A stretch of 64,000 nt of DNA. Origin: Paraburkholderia sprentiae WSM5005 (GTDB taxonomy: Bacteria; Pseudomonadota; Gammaproteobacteria; Burkholderiales; Burkholderiaceae). The position numbers and the translations under genes were made by a program. The stretch lies in contig NZ_CP017563.2 in assembly GCF_001865575.2 (NCBI RefSeq), forward strand, positions 682,001 through 746,000, read 5' to 3'. The notes beneath the pieces are model-generated. The model was given only the letters and a program-made list of their open reading frames with translations, was not told the DNA's origin and made no database searches. This document shows positions 26,539-35,667 of this stretch, one piece after another. Numbering within the stretch: the first letter of the stretch is position 1; every line of letters begins with the position of its first letter.

Positions 26539-27220
26539 GGCGCCTCCTTGAAACTCATCAATCGATCGCTTCCATCTTACGCTCGCGCGCGAGCCGTGTT
26601 CGCGCGCCGTTCGCCCTTCGCGATGGAGCTTGAAAGTAAGGGTATTTACCTAGGTTTTGGCAGTCAAAATTTAACAATTCGACGCTAGAATGAACCCTCT
26701 AAATCGGCTGTCGTCTCGTTTCATGGCGATAGACGACCGGCTTTCGACTGTTGAATACCGGCGGCGAGAAGTGCAAACATGCCGAACTGGCTTGCAGTGT
26801 TTGTTTAGTCTTACTAATAACACCTCGCGCTCCGGACCATCCGGAACGCCTTATTTCGGCCATCAATTCAGGAGCATGAATGAACGACCTTTCGTCCGAA
26901 GTTTCGCTGAAATTCTGCCGAACGAATGTGTCGAAATGCTTTTCGCTCGCCGGCCTGAACGACCGGACGGAAGGCACCATTCGGGGCACCTGGCATCTTT
27001 GAGCAGTGCGCCGGCGCGGCATATCGCGCTCGCTGGCCACCCGGCTCCATTCGCGCAATACCACAAGCTGTAAAAAACCGCGCAGTTCAATCAATGCTGA
27101 AACCGTTCCTCGCATCACGCTGGAGGCGGCAACGCGTTGTGGCGAAGCAATGGCGGGTTATTCGAGACGCCCATCGGGTATTGGCGACCTCTCGCAGACG
27201 TGACGATCACGGATGGAAGC
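26539..27220. other. Gene-poor stretch upstream of the phaB remnant
   Basis: About 680 bases hold no convincing gene, and some parts are clearly more AT-rich than the surrounding operons (for example 26630-26690). A 40-codon frame at 26880-27002 has AGGAG five bases before its ATG, but the peptide is not recognisable. Overlapping frames across 26690-27073 look non-coding. This may be degraded accessory DNA. Confidence 0.45.
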
Positions 27221-27325
27221 ATGACGAAACGAATCGTAGTAGTAACCGGCGGCATAGGCGGCCTTGGAGAAGCGAACAGTACGAACCAGCGTGAACCATT
27301 ACGCAACACCCCTGTGCTTCCATGA
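27221..27325 (+). pseudogene. Remnant of phaB (acetoacetyl-CoA reductase), N-terminal fragment
   Basis: Codons 1-18 from the ATG at 27221 read M-T-K-R-I-V-V-V-T-G-G-I-G-G-L-G-E-A, which matches the NADPH-binding start of PhaB-type acetoacetyl-CoA reductases, including the T-G-G-x-G-G-x-G nucleotide motif. Similarity ends at about 27274, and the frame closes after 16 unrelated residues at 27325. The intact enzyme is about 246 residues and reduces acetoacetyl-CoA for polyhydroxybutyrate synthesis. Everything after the first strand-loop-helix is missing, so this is a broken gene, probably truncated by a deletion. A short functional peptide is unlikely. Confidence 0.8.
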
Positions 27326-27337
27326 GAGGAACGTGTC

Positions 27338-27496
27338 ATGAGTGAAACCTGGATGGGCCTGGTCATCGGGGGCTCCGCCCTCAGCATCGCACTGCTCATG
27401 GTGATTGATCACTATCGCCGCGAACGCAGACGGGCAAGACTGCTACGACATCTGGATCATCATGAGTGGTGGCATCAATCGCGCGGTCGAATGTGA
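27338..27496 (+). CDS. Small single-span membrane protein, 52 residues
   Basis: A 53-codon frame starts at the ATG at 27338 after AGAGGA (27324-27329). Residues ~5-23 form one hydrophobic helix (W-M-G-L-V-I-G-G-S-A-L-S-I-A-L-L-M-V-I). The rest is very basic and His/Trp-rich (R-R-E-R-R-R-A-R ... H-H-E-W-W-H), suggesting a cytoplasmic tail. It belongs to a row of small proteins in an accessory patch. Function unknown. Confidence 0.6.
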   Translation: MSETWMGLVIGGSALSIALLMVIDHYRRERRRARLLRHLDHHEWWHQSRGRM

Positions 27497-27544
27497 ATGC
27501 ATTCGTCCGTGCCAATAACAAACATAGATAGAGAGGGCTGAAGA

Positions 27545-27811
27545 ATGACACCAGAAACTACCGGACTATCGAAGGCCACAGGCCATCAGATCACGGTTCG
27601 TACGAGGCGCGGCGACATGCGGGTCGCCGCTGTCTGGCAAGTGTTGATGCCGGTCGCCGATGCCGTCGAGCATGTCCGGATCACAACCAGTCGCGAACGC
27701 GACGTCGAACACATAACCATAGCGTTTGCCGACAGGTTCTCCGGATCGCTGCACACCGTTCTCAGGCAGTTCGAGACGATGTCGTGGGTGGCCGCCGCGG
27801 AGCTTTGCTAA
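27545..27811 (+). CDS. Small hypothetical protein, 88 residues
   Basis: The gene starts with an ATG after GAGAGGG. The protein shows alternating strands and helices (H-I-T-I-A-F-A-D-R ... L-H-T-V-L-R-Q-F-E-T-M-S-W-V) that resemble an ACT-like regulatory fold; this is a weak impression only. It is alone between other small genes. No function is assigned. Confidence 0.5.
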   Translation: MTPETTGLSKATGHQITVRTRRGDMRVAAVWQVLMPVADAVEHVRITTSRERDVEHITIAFADRFSGSLHTVLRQFETMSWVAAAELC

Positions 27812-27959
27812 ACATCGGGGCCGTGCCGCTTGCGATGGGTCGCGTCGTGATGTCGGCCGGCATGCGAACGCGCCCCGCATTGGCTGTTCAGCACGAACTG
27901 GCCAACTGAAGTCGGACGTACACGACCGGACCCAGCCGGTCACCACCTGAGAGAAGTGG

Positions 27960-28214
27960 ATGAAAACAACAATCAAGAGAGGGCCCCATGAAATGGAGAG
28001 TCCCTATACACCCCTGACCGCCGGCGATGCGATTGCCCATCTTGAACGGATTCTGTCCTCGGATGGCGCGGATTCAGTGTTCAGCCGGACCTATTGGCGC
28101 GCGCGTGTCCAGCAGGTCAGCGCGACGCCGGGACTGACGCCGCAGCAGCAGGCGAGGCTCGTGAAGCTGCTCGAGTCGCTCCCTCCCCCGGTGCCGAGCG
28201 AAGAGTCATGCTAA
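27960..28214 (+). CDS. Small hypothetical protein, 84 residues
   Basis: The frame opens at the ATG at 27960, preceded by GAGAAG. An alternative ATG at 27993 lies behind GAGAGGG and gives 73 residues. The predicted protein is helical (A-I-A-H-L-E-R-I-L; Q-Q-A-R-L-V-K-L-L-E-S-L) with a Pro-rich C-terminus. It resembles other small Burkholderiaceae proteins found near stress or storage genes, but I cannot name a family. Confidence 0.5.
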   Translation: MKTTIKRGPHEMESPYTPLTAGDAIAHLERILSSDGADSVFSRTYWRARVQQVSATPGLTPQQQARLVKLLESLPPPVPSEESC

Positions 28215-28275
28215 TCACGTTTCAACGTCGCTACATCGAGGACACTTTGGCGCAACTCGCCCGGCACACAGAAGG

Positions 28276-28653
28276 TCAAAGCGGATCGTCGACATCCAGC
28301 AGCCGATCCTCCACGTGCAGATCTTCGGCGCAATCTCCCTGCAATGGCGGCTTGGTGCCTCCAAGTGGGAGTCGATCCCGCACCATTTGGCACAGGCGTT
28401 CGCGCACGAGGATACGTTGTGCCGTATCCATCTGCGCGTAACGCTGAATCTGCGACTCCGAAAAGTGGAGTGTGAGCACGCATCGCGAATCCAGCGTCGT
28501 GTCGCCAAGTGACTCGATCACCCAGGAGGCCTGGATGAAGAAGGTCCGGCCGTCGTCGTAGCCGCTGATCGCCGGCGCTTTCGGCGATTCGAATAGCGTC
28601 GATAAAGCCAGTTCGATTTCTTCGACGCGCTGATTCAGATCGATGTCTTTCAT
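28276..28653 (-). CDS. Hypothetical protein, 125 residues (possibly DUF3022-like)
   Basis: A strong ribosome-binding site (AAGGAGG, about 8 nt before the ATG at 28653) supports this start. The protein begins M-K-D-I-D-L-N-Q-R-V-E-E-I-E and has a mixed alpha/beta pattern with L-D-S-R-C-V-L-T-L-H-F and a helix T-A-Q-R-I-L-V-R-E-R. From memory it resembles small Burkholderiaceae DUF3022 proteins; this was not verified. Larger overlapping frames in the region are shadows of this gene. Confidence 0.6.
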   Translation of the reverse strand: MKDIDLNQRVEEIELALSTLFESPKAPAISGYDDGRTFFIQASWVIESLGDTTLDSRCVLTLHFSESQIQRYAQMDTAQRILVRERLCQMVRDRLPLGGTKPPLQGDCAEDLHVEDRLLDVDDPL

Positions 28654-28840
28654 TGAAAGCCCTCCTTGTGGTCGAGGCCGATGCAGGTCCAGCCGGATGG
28701 ATGAATGCGCGAGCAAGAACCGTGTCCGGCTGTCGCTTGCTGTACATCGAAGAGAGATAGCCCATCGGCACACGCCGACGCGGCCGCTCATCCACGCCGT
28801 GCGCAGCGATGCCGACGCCTCCGGCAGGGCTCGAAGCGCC

Positions 28841-29797
28841 TCATGCGTGCCGCCGTCGCAGCGCCCCGTTGAACGACCAGCCGTTAAGCGCGAGAAAGAC
28901 CAACAACGTCGCACCAAAAATGCATTGCCGCCCAGCTTCGCCTATCTGCAGCGCGGTCAACAGACTCGTGAGCACGGTGAGCAGCACGGCGGCGATCGCG
29001 ACCGCGATGTAGTCGCCCCGCCCACCCGCGAGCGACACGCCGCCGATCACCGCCACGACGACGCTCGGCAAAACGTAGGTCGTTCCGAGCCCCAGAAACG
29101 CCTGGCCGACGTAGCCGACGAGCAACACGCCCGTCAGAGCAGCGATGATTCCGCTCGCAACATAGACCGCGATGCGGATGGCTCGCACGCGCGTTCCGGC
29201 GATGGCGGCAGCGATCGGATTCGCGCCCGTCGCCATCAGGCGACGCCCCCAGGCGGAATGGTCAAGGAAGCGCCACATCAGCGCGCCCGCGACGAGCCAT
29301 ATCAGCGCGACGCTCGGCACGCCCGCGATCGTCCTGCCGGCGAGCGCCGCGAGTGCGGGACTCGCGGCCGTATTCACGTGCATGACCGACGACCAGACGA
29401 TCAATCCGCCGTCGACGAGACTCGCCATCGCAAGGGTCATCACGAGCGGCGGGATGCACAGCAGCGTGATGCCGACGCCGTTGAGCGCGCCCACCAGCGC
29501 GCCAGCCAACGTCGCGACGGCGAACGCCGCAGGCAGTCCCGCCGATGCCGGTCCGAGCAGCGCGGCGCCGAGAATGCCGCCCAACGTCGCGGCCGCGCCG
29601 ACCGACAGGTCGAGGCCCTGGTCTCCCGCGATCATCACGAGCGATTGCGCGATGCCGAAGAGCCCCAGAAACGTCGCGATCTTCAGCTGATTGGCGAGCT
29701 GACCCAGGCTCGCGAAGCCCGGCACGGCGAACTGCCCACCGACGAGCACGATCACTGCGAGCGCCAGCAAAAAGGCGCGGCGCGATTTCGGTTTCAT
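28841..29797 (-). CDS. ABC transporter permease, ribose type (second permease)
   Basis: This 318-residue permease of the RbsC family has many hydrophobic segments and the family motif G-D-Q-G-L-D-L-S-V-G-A near residue 60. A second marker, G-G-V-S-L-A-G-G-R-G, lies near residue 247. The ATG at 29797 follows AAGGAGAG. It is the last gene of the operon and starts 2 nt after the first permease ends, giving a heteromeric channel. Ribose-type importers carry pentoses, autoinducer-2, xylitol and similar solutes. Confidence 0.92.
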   Translation of the reverse strand: MKPKSRRAFLLALAVIVLVGGQFAVPGFASLGQLANQLKIATFLGLFGIAQSLVMIAGDQGLDLSVGAAATLGGILGAALLGPASAGLPAAFAVATLAGALVGALNGVGITLLCIPPLVMTLAMASLVDGGLIVWSSVMHVNTAASPALAALAGRTIAGVPSVALIWLVAGALMWRFLDHSAWGRRLMATGANPIAAAIAGTRVRAIRIAVYVASGIIAALTGVLLVGYVGQAFLGLGTTYVLPSVVVAVIGGVSLAGGRGDYIAVAIAAVLLTVLTSLLTALQIGEAGRQCIFGATLLVFLALNGWSFNGALRRRHA

Positions 29798-29799
29798 CG

Positions 29800-30810
29800 T
29801 CAAACTCTCCTTTTCGCGCCCACGAACGTGAAGCCGAGCGCAATGACGATCACCGCGCCCTTGAACACTTCCTGGTAATTGCTCGGGATGCCGGCGAAGT
29901 AGACGACGTTGCCGATCAGCGTGAGCACGAGCGCGCCGCAGACGGCGCCGAGCATCGTGCCGCGCCCGCCGGCGAGCGAGATGCCGCCGATCACCACGGC
30001 TGCCACCGAGTTCAGCGTGTACGGCAGTCCCAGGCGCGCGTCGCCGGACGCGGTTTGCGCGCTCAGGCAGAGCGCCGCCGCGAACACGAACAGCCACGCG
30101 AGCAGATAGCCGAGCAGTTTGACGAGCCGGACATCGATGCCGGCCTTGAACATCGCGTCGGCGTGGCTGCCGGTCGCGATCAGCCGACGTCCGAAGCGAT
30201 GCCGCTGCAGGAGCGCCCACAGCGCGATCGCGGCGAGCACCGGCAGCGCCGCGAGCGGAATCACCGAGACGCGCGCCGCGAACCATTCGCCCAACGCGTC
30301 GGGCACCGCGCCGCCCGGCTGCGGGATCAGCAGCAGCGCGCAGCCGAACCAGACAGCGCCGGTCGCGAAAGTCGCGATCAGCGCGCTTTGCTTCGCATAG
30401 CCGACCAGCAGACCGTTGCACGCACCGGCGAGCAGCGCGGCGCCCAGCGCGGCGAGACACGTCGCGCCGATGCCCCAGCCGAACAAACCGGGCGCGGCCG
30501 CGAGCACGCAGTTGACGAGCGAGATCCCCGCGCCCATCGACAGATCGAGCTCTCCCATCAGCACGACGACAGCCTGCGCCATGCAGATCAGAATCACCGG
30601 CGCGGCGTTCTGCATGTTGCTCGCGAGCGAATCGGCCGTCAGAAAATCCGGCTGTAGCCATGCATTCGCGATCACGACCGCGAGCAGCATGACGAGCGCG
30701 GGCAGCGCGCTCGCGACACGCGCACCGGACGCCCTCAGCGCCGCGCCGATCCGTCTGCCTGGCGGCCAGGCGCCCGCGTCGGCAAGCCTCTCTCCCATAT
30801 GCGCCTTCAT
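29800..30810 (-). CDS. ABC transporter permease, ribose type (first permease)
   Basis: This 336-residue RbsC-like permease has the G-E-L-D-L-S-M-G-A motif near residue 90 and G-G-I-S-L-A-G-G-R-G near 275. Its ATG at 30810 overlaps the stop of the ATPase gene (ATGA), showing tight translational coupling. A Met five residues in is an alternative start. With the second permease it forms the inner-membrane pore. Confidence 0.92.
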   Translation of the reverse strand: MKAHMGERLADAGAWPPGRRIGAALRASGARVASALPALVMLLAVVIANAWLQPDFLTADSLASNMQNAAPVILICMAQAVVVLMGELDLSMGAGISLVNCVLAAAPGLFGWGIGATCLAALGAALLAGACNGLLVGYAKQSALIATFATGAVWFGCALLLIPQPGGAVPDALGEWFAARVSVIPLAALPVLAAIALWALLQRHRFGRRLIATGSHADAMFKAGIDVRLVKLLGYLLAWLFVFAAALCLSAQTASGDARLGLPYTLNSVAAVVIGGISLAGGRGTMLGAVCGALVLTLIGNVVYFAGIPSNYQEVFKGAVIVIALGFTFVGAKRRV

Positions 30811-32333
30811 GCCGCGCTCCGGCCGAACAGCGCGCTCGTCACTCGGGATTCATTCATCTCATCACCTTCCAGCTCGGCGACGATCCGGCCTTCGTACATG
30901 ACGATCAGCCGGTCGCAAACCGCGAGCAGTTCTTCGGTATCCGATGCATAGACCAGCACGGCGGTCCCCGCTTGCGCGAGCGCGCCGATCGTCTGGTAGA
31001 TTTCCCGGCGGGCGATCACGTCGACGCCCTTGGTCGGGTCGCTCAGCAGCAGCACGTCGACCTGACGGTTCGGCCAGCGCCCGATCACCACCTTCTGCTG
31101 ATTACCGCCCGACAGATCGCGCACCGGCTGGCGCACGTCGGACGTCTTGATGCGCAGACGCGCCACCACGTCATCGACGAACCGGCGGATCGGCGCGCGA
31201 TGCAGGCGCCACGGGCTCGCCTCGAAGTTCACCCTGACCTGCGCCAGATTGAATTCGACCGGGTGATCGAGCCACAGACCCTGCCGATGCCGGTCGTTGG
31301 GCACGAGGCACACGCCCGCGGCGATCATCTGACGTGGCGAGCGCGGCACGATCGTCCTCGCGCCGGCCGGTCCGTCGAGCCTGACTTCCCCGCCGTCCGG
31401 CACGCGAAAGCCCGCGAGCGCGTCGAGCAATTCCTCCTGACCGTGGCCCTGCAATCCCGCAATGCCAAGAATCTCTCCGCGTCGCAGCGCGAAGCTGACG
31501 CCGCGCAGCCGCGCCCCGGCGCGCAGATCGGTGACGCTGAACGCGACGGTGCTGCCGGTGTCAGCCGGATGACTGGCACTTGCGCGCTCGCGGTCGTGCA
31601 CCTGCGCGGCAGCCGCGCCGCCCATCAACTCGAGCACGCGCGCTTCGTCGAGCTGGCCGCGAACCGCTAGCTCGCCGACCGGGCGGCCGTTACACAGCAC
31701 CATGACGCGATCGCACAGCGCTTCGATCTCCGCCATCCGATGCGAAATGAACACGACGGCCGTGCCGCGAGCCGTCAGGCTACGCACGACACGCATCAGG
31801 TTGTCGACTTCGGCGGCGGCCAGCGCGGCGGTCGGCTCGTCGAGAATCAGGATGCGCGGCTCGAGCGCGAGCGCTCTCGCAATCTCGACGAGTTGCTGAT
31901 CCGCGGCGCTCAGGCTGCCTGCGCTCACATCGATATCCCAGCCGGGCCTCAGGCTCTCCAGCAGCCGCGTGGCGCAATCGCGCGTGCGCCGCTGATCGAG
32001 GAAACGGCCCATACGGCACAGCTCCGCGCCGAGAAACACGTTTTCCCAGACCGGCAGATCCGGCGCGAGGCCGGGATGCTGATGCGCGATCGCGATGCCC
32101 GCCGCGCGCGCCGAGTTCGGCGAGCCGAGGCGCAGCGGCGCGCCGTCCATCTCGATCGAGCCGTCATCCGGCGCCCTGTCGCCCGCGAGGATGCTCGACA
32201 ACGTCGATTTGCCCGAGCCGTTGGCGCCGAGCAACCCCAGCACTTCGCCCGGATTCAGCGTGAGGCTCGCGGCGTCGAGCGCGAGCACCCCGCCAAAGCG
32301 TTTCGTCAGTCCCTTCGCGATGAGCACGGACAT
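30807..32333 (-). CDS. ABC transporter ATP-binding protein, ribose type (two ATPase domains)
   Basis: This 508-residue double ATPase is of the RbsA/MglA kind. The N-terminal domain has Walker A G-A-N-G-S-G-K-S-T near residue 37, a signature-like L-S-A-A-D near 139, and Walker B I-L-I-L-D-E-P-T. The C-terminal domain has a degenerate Walker A (G-L-Q-G-H-G-Q-E-E), a good L-S-G-G-N-Q-Q signature and L-L-L-S-D-P-T. A weak second P-loop is normal in this family. It starts 8 nt after the binding-protein stop and energises the two permeases. Confidence 0.92.
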   Translation of the reverse strand: MSVLIAKGLTKRFGGVLALDAASLTLNPGEVLGLLGANGSGKSTLSSILAGDRAPDDGSIEMDGAPLRLGSPNSARAAGIAIAHQHPGLAPDLPVWENVFLGAELCRMGRFLDQRRTRDCATRLLESLRPGWDIDVSAGSLSAADQQLVEIARALALEPRILILDEPTAALAAAEVDNLMRVVRSLTARGTAVVFISHRMAEIEALCDRVMVLCNGRPVGELAVRGQLDEARVLELMGGAAAAQVHDRERASASHPADTGSTVAFSVTDLRAGARLRGVSFALRRGEILGIAGLQGHGQEELLDALAGFRVPDGGEVRLDGPAGARTIVPRSPRQMIAAGVCLVPNDRHRQGLWLDHPVEFNLAQVRVNFEASPWRLHRAPIRRFVDDVVARLRIKTSDVRQPVRDLSGGNQQKVVIGRWPNRQVDVLLLSDPTKGVDVIARREIYQTIGALAQAGTAVLVYASDTEELLAVCDRLIVMYEGRIVAELEGDEMNESRVTSALFGRSAA

Positions 32334-32341
32334 GATCGGTG

Positions 32342-33361
32342 CTATTGCGCGAACAGCGCGTCGAGCTCGGGTTCGCTCAGCCATTGGCCGAGAAAGTAGC
32401 TGTCGGGCTTGTCGCTCATCGTGGCGAGCGTGGCGTCGAGGTTCTCGGCCGTCACCGTCTTGGTGATCGGGAAGTAGTAGGTGTTATCCGGCAGCGGCTT
32501 GAGCTTGCGCCCCTGTGCGAGCCGCACCGCGATGCCGAGCGCCGTGCGGCTGATGTCCGGCGGATTCACCTGCACGAACACCTTCATCGGATTGCCGGCG
32601 TCGCGCTGCTTCTTCCATTCGGTGAGGAAGCCCTTCTGCGCCTCGCCGGTCATGATCGGCACGCGACGGTTCGCGTTCTCGAATGCGCGCAGCACGCCGA
32701 GCGCCATCGCGTCTTCGGTGAACACCGCATCGATCTTCGGTTGCGCAGCGATCACCGTTGCCATCACCGATTGCGCTTTCGCCTCGTCCCATTCGCCATA
32801 GCCGGACCAGACGACCTTGATACCCGGATACTTCGCGAACGTATCGAGCGCGGCCTTCTTGCGCGCCTCCGCGGCCGGATGTCCCGGAATGCCGTCGAGC
32901 ACCACGACATTGCCCTTGCCGTGCAGTTGCTCCGCGATCCATTGCGCGTAGCGCTGGCCCCACTTGTAATGATCGACGGTCACGTTGGTCGCGTACGGAT
33001 TCGACACGGCCTGGTCGAACGACACCACCGGGATCTTGCTGCGCTGCGCTTGCGAGATCACGCCGTTGAGCGCGGTGGCCGAGTTCGCATCGACCATGAT
33101 CGCGCCCACCTTCTGGCGAATCATATTGCGCATGTCCTGGATCTGCTGACCGGTGTTGGCGCCGGATTGCTGCACGACCAGCTTGTCGGCCATGCCCTTG
33201 TTCTTGTAGGTCTGGAACTGCTGATTGGCCCCGTCGATCATCTGGTTGCGCCATTCGGTGCCGAAATAGCCGTTGGACAGGCCGATGTCGGGCGCGCTGG
33301 CGAACGCCGATGCGCACGCGAGGCTCGTCGCCACGGTGGCCAGCAAAGTGCGCGGTTTCAT
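32342..33361 (-). CDS. ABC transporter substrate-binding protein, ribose type
   Basis: This 339-residue periplasmic binding protein of the RbsB/type I sugar group has a short signal peptide ending near A-F-A-S-A. Family-style segments are the N-M-I-R-Q-K-V-G-A-I-M-V-D-A-N near residue 80, P-V-V-S-F-D-Q-A near 112, and the D-A-V-F-T-E-D-A-M-A-L-G hinge region near 215. The ATG at 33361 follows GGGAGACGACGAC. It lies between an amidohydrolase and the ATPase, so its ligand is probably the substrate of the nearby hydrolases rather than free ribose. Confidence 0.92.
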   Translation of the reverse strand: MKPRTLLATVATSLACASAFASAPDIGLSNGYFGTEWRNQMIDGANQQFQTYKNKGMADKLVVQQSGANTGQQIQDMRNMIRQKVGAIMVDANSATALNGVISQAQRSKIPVVSFDQAVSNPYATNVTVDHYKWGQRYAQWIAEQLHGKGNVVVLDGIPGHPAAEARKKAALDTFAKYPGIKVVWSGYGEWDEAKAQSVMATVIAAQPKIDAVFTEDAMALGVLRAFENANRRVPIMTGEAQKGFLTEWKKQRDAGNPMKVFVQVNPPDISRTALGIAVRLAQGRKLKPLPDNTYYFPITKTVTAENLDATLATMSDKPDSYFLGQWLSEPELDALFAQ

Positions 33362-33389
33362 GTCGTCGTCTCCCGATGTTTCGTGTTGT

Positions 33390-34727
33390 TCAGTGCACCG
33401 GCGCGGATGCCGCCGTTTCGACGCCCGGATCGGCCGGCAATGCGGCGCCTGCATGAAGTTCGCCGCGCGGCGGCAGCGCGTCGTGCGTCGTCTTGAAGAT
33501 CTCGCCGTCCTTCATCACGAGCGTGATCCTGTTCGGGTCCTGCAGAACGGTGAGGTCCGCGAGCGGATCGCCGTCGACGAGAATGATGTCGGCGAGATAG
33601 CCCTCGCGAATCTGACCGAGCGCCTCGGGCATCATCATCAGTTCGCCGCCGTAGCGCGTGGCCGCGATCAGCACCTCCATCGGCGTCATGCCGATGTAGT
33701 CGACGAAGTATTGAAGGTCGCGCGCGTTGGTGCCGTGCGGCATCCACGCAAAGCCGTAGTCGCCGCCCGGCAGAATGCGGATGCCGCGCTTATGCATCTT
33801 CTGCAGCGTCACCGCGGCGGTTTCGAGCTCGCGCTTGTAGCCCATCTTCGTCGCCATTTCCTCGGTGATGCCCCACTTCTCCGCGTGATACAGCGTGCTG
33901 ATGAGCCAGCCGATGCCGGGTGCTACGAAGTGCTTCTCCTTGTTCGCTTCGAGCATGTCGAGCGCTTCTTCGTCGGCGAAGCTCGCATGGAAGATCAGTT
34001 CCAGCCCGTGCCGCACGCATTGCTTGACCGATTCGCTCGAGCGGGCATGCGCTGCCACGCGCTTGCCGGCGCGCTTGGCCTCGGCGGCGAGCATTGCGAT
34101 CTCTTCCTCGGAAAACGGTGACGACTCCGCCGAAATGCCCGCGATGTATTCGCCCGACAGGTTGATCTTCAGATGATCGACGCCGTACTTGACGAACATG
34201 CGCGTGGTCGCGCGCATTTCTTCCGGCCCGCTCACGACCGCGCCGAAGTTCAGTTCCTTGAACGGCATGTGCGGCAGCGTGTTGTCCGCCAGCCCGCCGA
34301 GAATGGTGATCTCCTGGCTGCCCGCGAGATAGCGCGGTCCCGGAAATTCGCCGGCGTTGACCGCGTTGCGCAGCACGACATCCAGCCGCGGCTTGGCGGC
34401 GGCCGCGCCCAGCGCGGAGGTCCAGCCCATTTCCAGATAACGCTTCGCCACGCGCACGCACCAGAGCATGTGCTCCTCGGGCGGCATGAACTGGATCGCG
34501 GAAAGCGACGGCTGGTCGTTCCACGAGAAATGCGTATGCGCTTCGGTCATGCCGGGCATCAGGAACGCGCCACGGCCGTCGATGCGCTGTGCCTGCGGCG
34601 CGTTGATCGGCGCTTCGTCACGAGCGACGCGAACGATGCGCTGCCCGTCCACCAGCACCTGACCTTTGAAGGGCTGAGCGCCGCTACCATCGAAAACCGA
34701 TACGTTGGTGAACAAGATCGAACTCAT
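33390..34727 (-). CDS. Amidohydrolase-superfamily metal-dependent hydrolase
   Basis: This 445-residue TIM-barrel hydrolase is related to imidazolonepropionase-like and aryldialkylphosphatase-like amidohydrolases. Metal-site residues are visible: H-T-H in E-A-H-T-H-F near residue 65, a Lys in D-H-L-K-I-N-L-S-G near 185, His in V-A-A-H-A-R, H-A-S-F near 250 and Asp in P-G-G-D-Y-G near 320. It should hydrolyse an amide, lactone, cyclic imide or phosphoester. Start: ATG at 34727 after GGAGGAGA. It sits with an FAH-family enzyme and an alpha/beta hydrolase ahead of the ribose-type importer, which suggests a catabolic pathway. Confidence 0.88.
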   Translation of the reverse strand: MSSILFTNVSVFDGSGAQPFKGQVLVDGQRIVRVARDEAPINAPQAQRIDGRGAFLMPGMTEAHTHFSWNDQPSLSAIQFMPPEEHMLWCVRVAKRYLEMGWTSALGAAAAKPRLDVVLRNAVNAGEFPGPRYLAGSQEITILGGLADNTLPHMPFKELNFGAVVSGPEEMRATTRMFVKYGVDHLKINLSGEYIAGISAESSPFSEEEIAMLAAEAKRAGKRVAAHARSSESVKQCVRHGLELIFHASFADEEALDMLEANKEKHFVAPGIGWLISTLYHAEKWGITEEMATKMGYKRELETAAVTLQKMHKRGIRILPGGDYGFAWMPHGTNARDLQYFVDYIGMTPMEVLIAATRYGGELMMMPEALGQIREGYLADIILVDGDPLADLTVLQDPNRITLVMKDGEIFKTTHDALPPRGELHAGAALPADPGVETAASAPVH

Positions 34728-34879
34728 GTCTGTCTCCTCCACATGGGGCCGAACGCGCGCGGGCGTCCGCCGCCGGTTGGTTACTGCCTGATCCTGGTTA
34801 GCTGCCGATGGGGCGCCGGTCGATCGCCGTTCTGTGCGGCTTTTTCTGATCGACGCGGCTTGCCCGCCTGTTTAATGCC

Positions 34880-35665
34880 TTACTGAGCCCGCTGATAGAA
34901 GCGCTTCAACTCGGCCGTCGCTTCGGCGGGTTTTTCGAACGTCGTCCAGTGACCGCAGCCGCTCAGCACGACCACTTTCGCGCCCGCGATGCGCGCGGCC
35001 ATCGCGTTCACCGCATCGGGTTTGCCGACGCCGTCCTGGTCGCCGGTCACGAGCAGCGTCGGCACCTCGATGCGTTCGATCTCCGCCGCCTGCGCGCCGG
35101 CCAACGCCTCGCAGCTTTGCGCGTAGCCTTCGGGCGATTGACGCATCACGCTTTCGCGCACGAGCGCAAGCGTCACCGGTCGCTGCGACCTGGTCTCGTC
35201 GCTGGTGGCGCCTTTGACGATCGCATCGGCGATTTCCTGCAGGCCCGCCACGCCCTCGTCGCGCGCGATGCCCGCGCGCTGGCGCATGCCTTCGCGGGCG
35301 GCGTCCGGCGGAGCGACCAGCGGCCCGAACAGCGCGAGGCTTCTGACCAGCTCGGGATGCTTCACGGCCAGGTGCTGCGCGACGATGGTGCCCATCGAAT
35401 GCGCGACGATGTCCGCGTTAGTCACTTGCAGCTCGCGCAGCACGGAGGCGATCGTCTCCACATAGCAATCGATCGACAGCTTCTGCTCGGGCAACGGCGA
35501 ACGCGCGCTACCCGGCAGGTCGATGCGGATGACCTTCCTGCCTTCGAACGCCGGCAGCACCGGCGTCCAGTTGTTCGAAGAACCGCCGAGACCGTGGATG
35601 CAGACCACCGGTGCGCCTTCGCCTTCGGTCTCGATGAATACCCGTTGCACTTGCGTCGTTGCCAT
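34880..35665 (-). CDS. Alpha/beta-fold hydrolase (possible lactonase)
   Basis: This 261-residue serine hydrolase resembles 3-oxoadipate enol-lactonase and related esterases. The oxyanion motif is I-H-G-L-G-G near residue 24, the nucleophile Ser lies in A-H-S-M-G near 92, the acid in G-D-Q-D near 210, and the catalytic His in G-C-G-H-W near 240. The ATG at 35665 lies 2 nt after the FAH-family stop, with GAGG upstream; a GTG at 35671 is an alternative. It likely opens a lactone or ester in the catabolic pathway of this operon. Confidence 0.87.
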   Translation of the reverse strand: MATTQVQRVFIETEGEGAPVVCIHGLGGSSNNWTPVLPAFEGRKVIRIDLPGSARSPLPEQKLSIDCYVETIASVLRELQVTNADIVAHSMGTIVAQHLAVKHPELVRSLALFGPLVAPPDAAREGMRQRAGIARDEGVAGLQEIADAIVKGATSDETRSQRPVTLALVRESVMRQSPEGYAQSCEALAGAQAAEIERIEVPTLLVTGDQDGVGKPDAVNAMAARIAGAKVVVLSGCGHWTTFEKPAEATAELKRFYQRAQ

Positions 35666-35667
35666 GT

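Noticed and set aside
26690..27073. 127-codon plus-strand frame
   Set aside because: The composition and the lack of similarity suggest non-coding DNA; the start has no ribosome-binding site and a competing short frame at 26880 has the better one.
28643..29878. Long plus-strand open frame of about 410 codons
   Set aside because: It lies antisense to the ribose-type permease and is full of Arg, Ala, Gln and His with no recognisable domain; it is a high-GC shadow frame.
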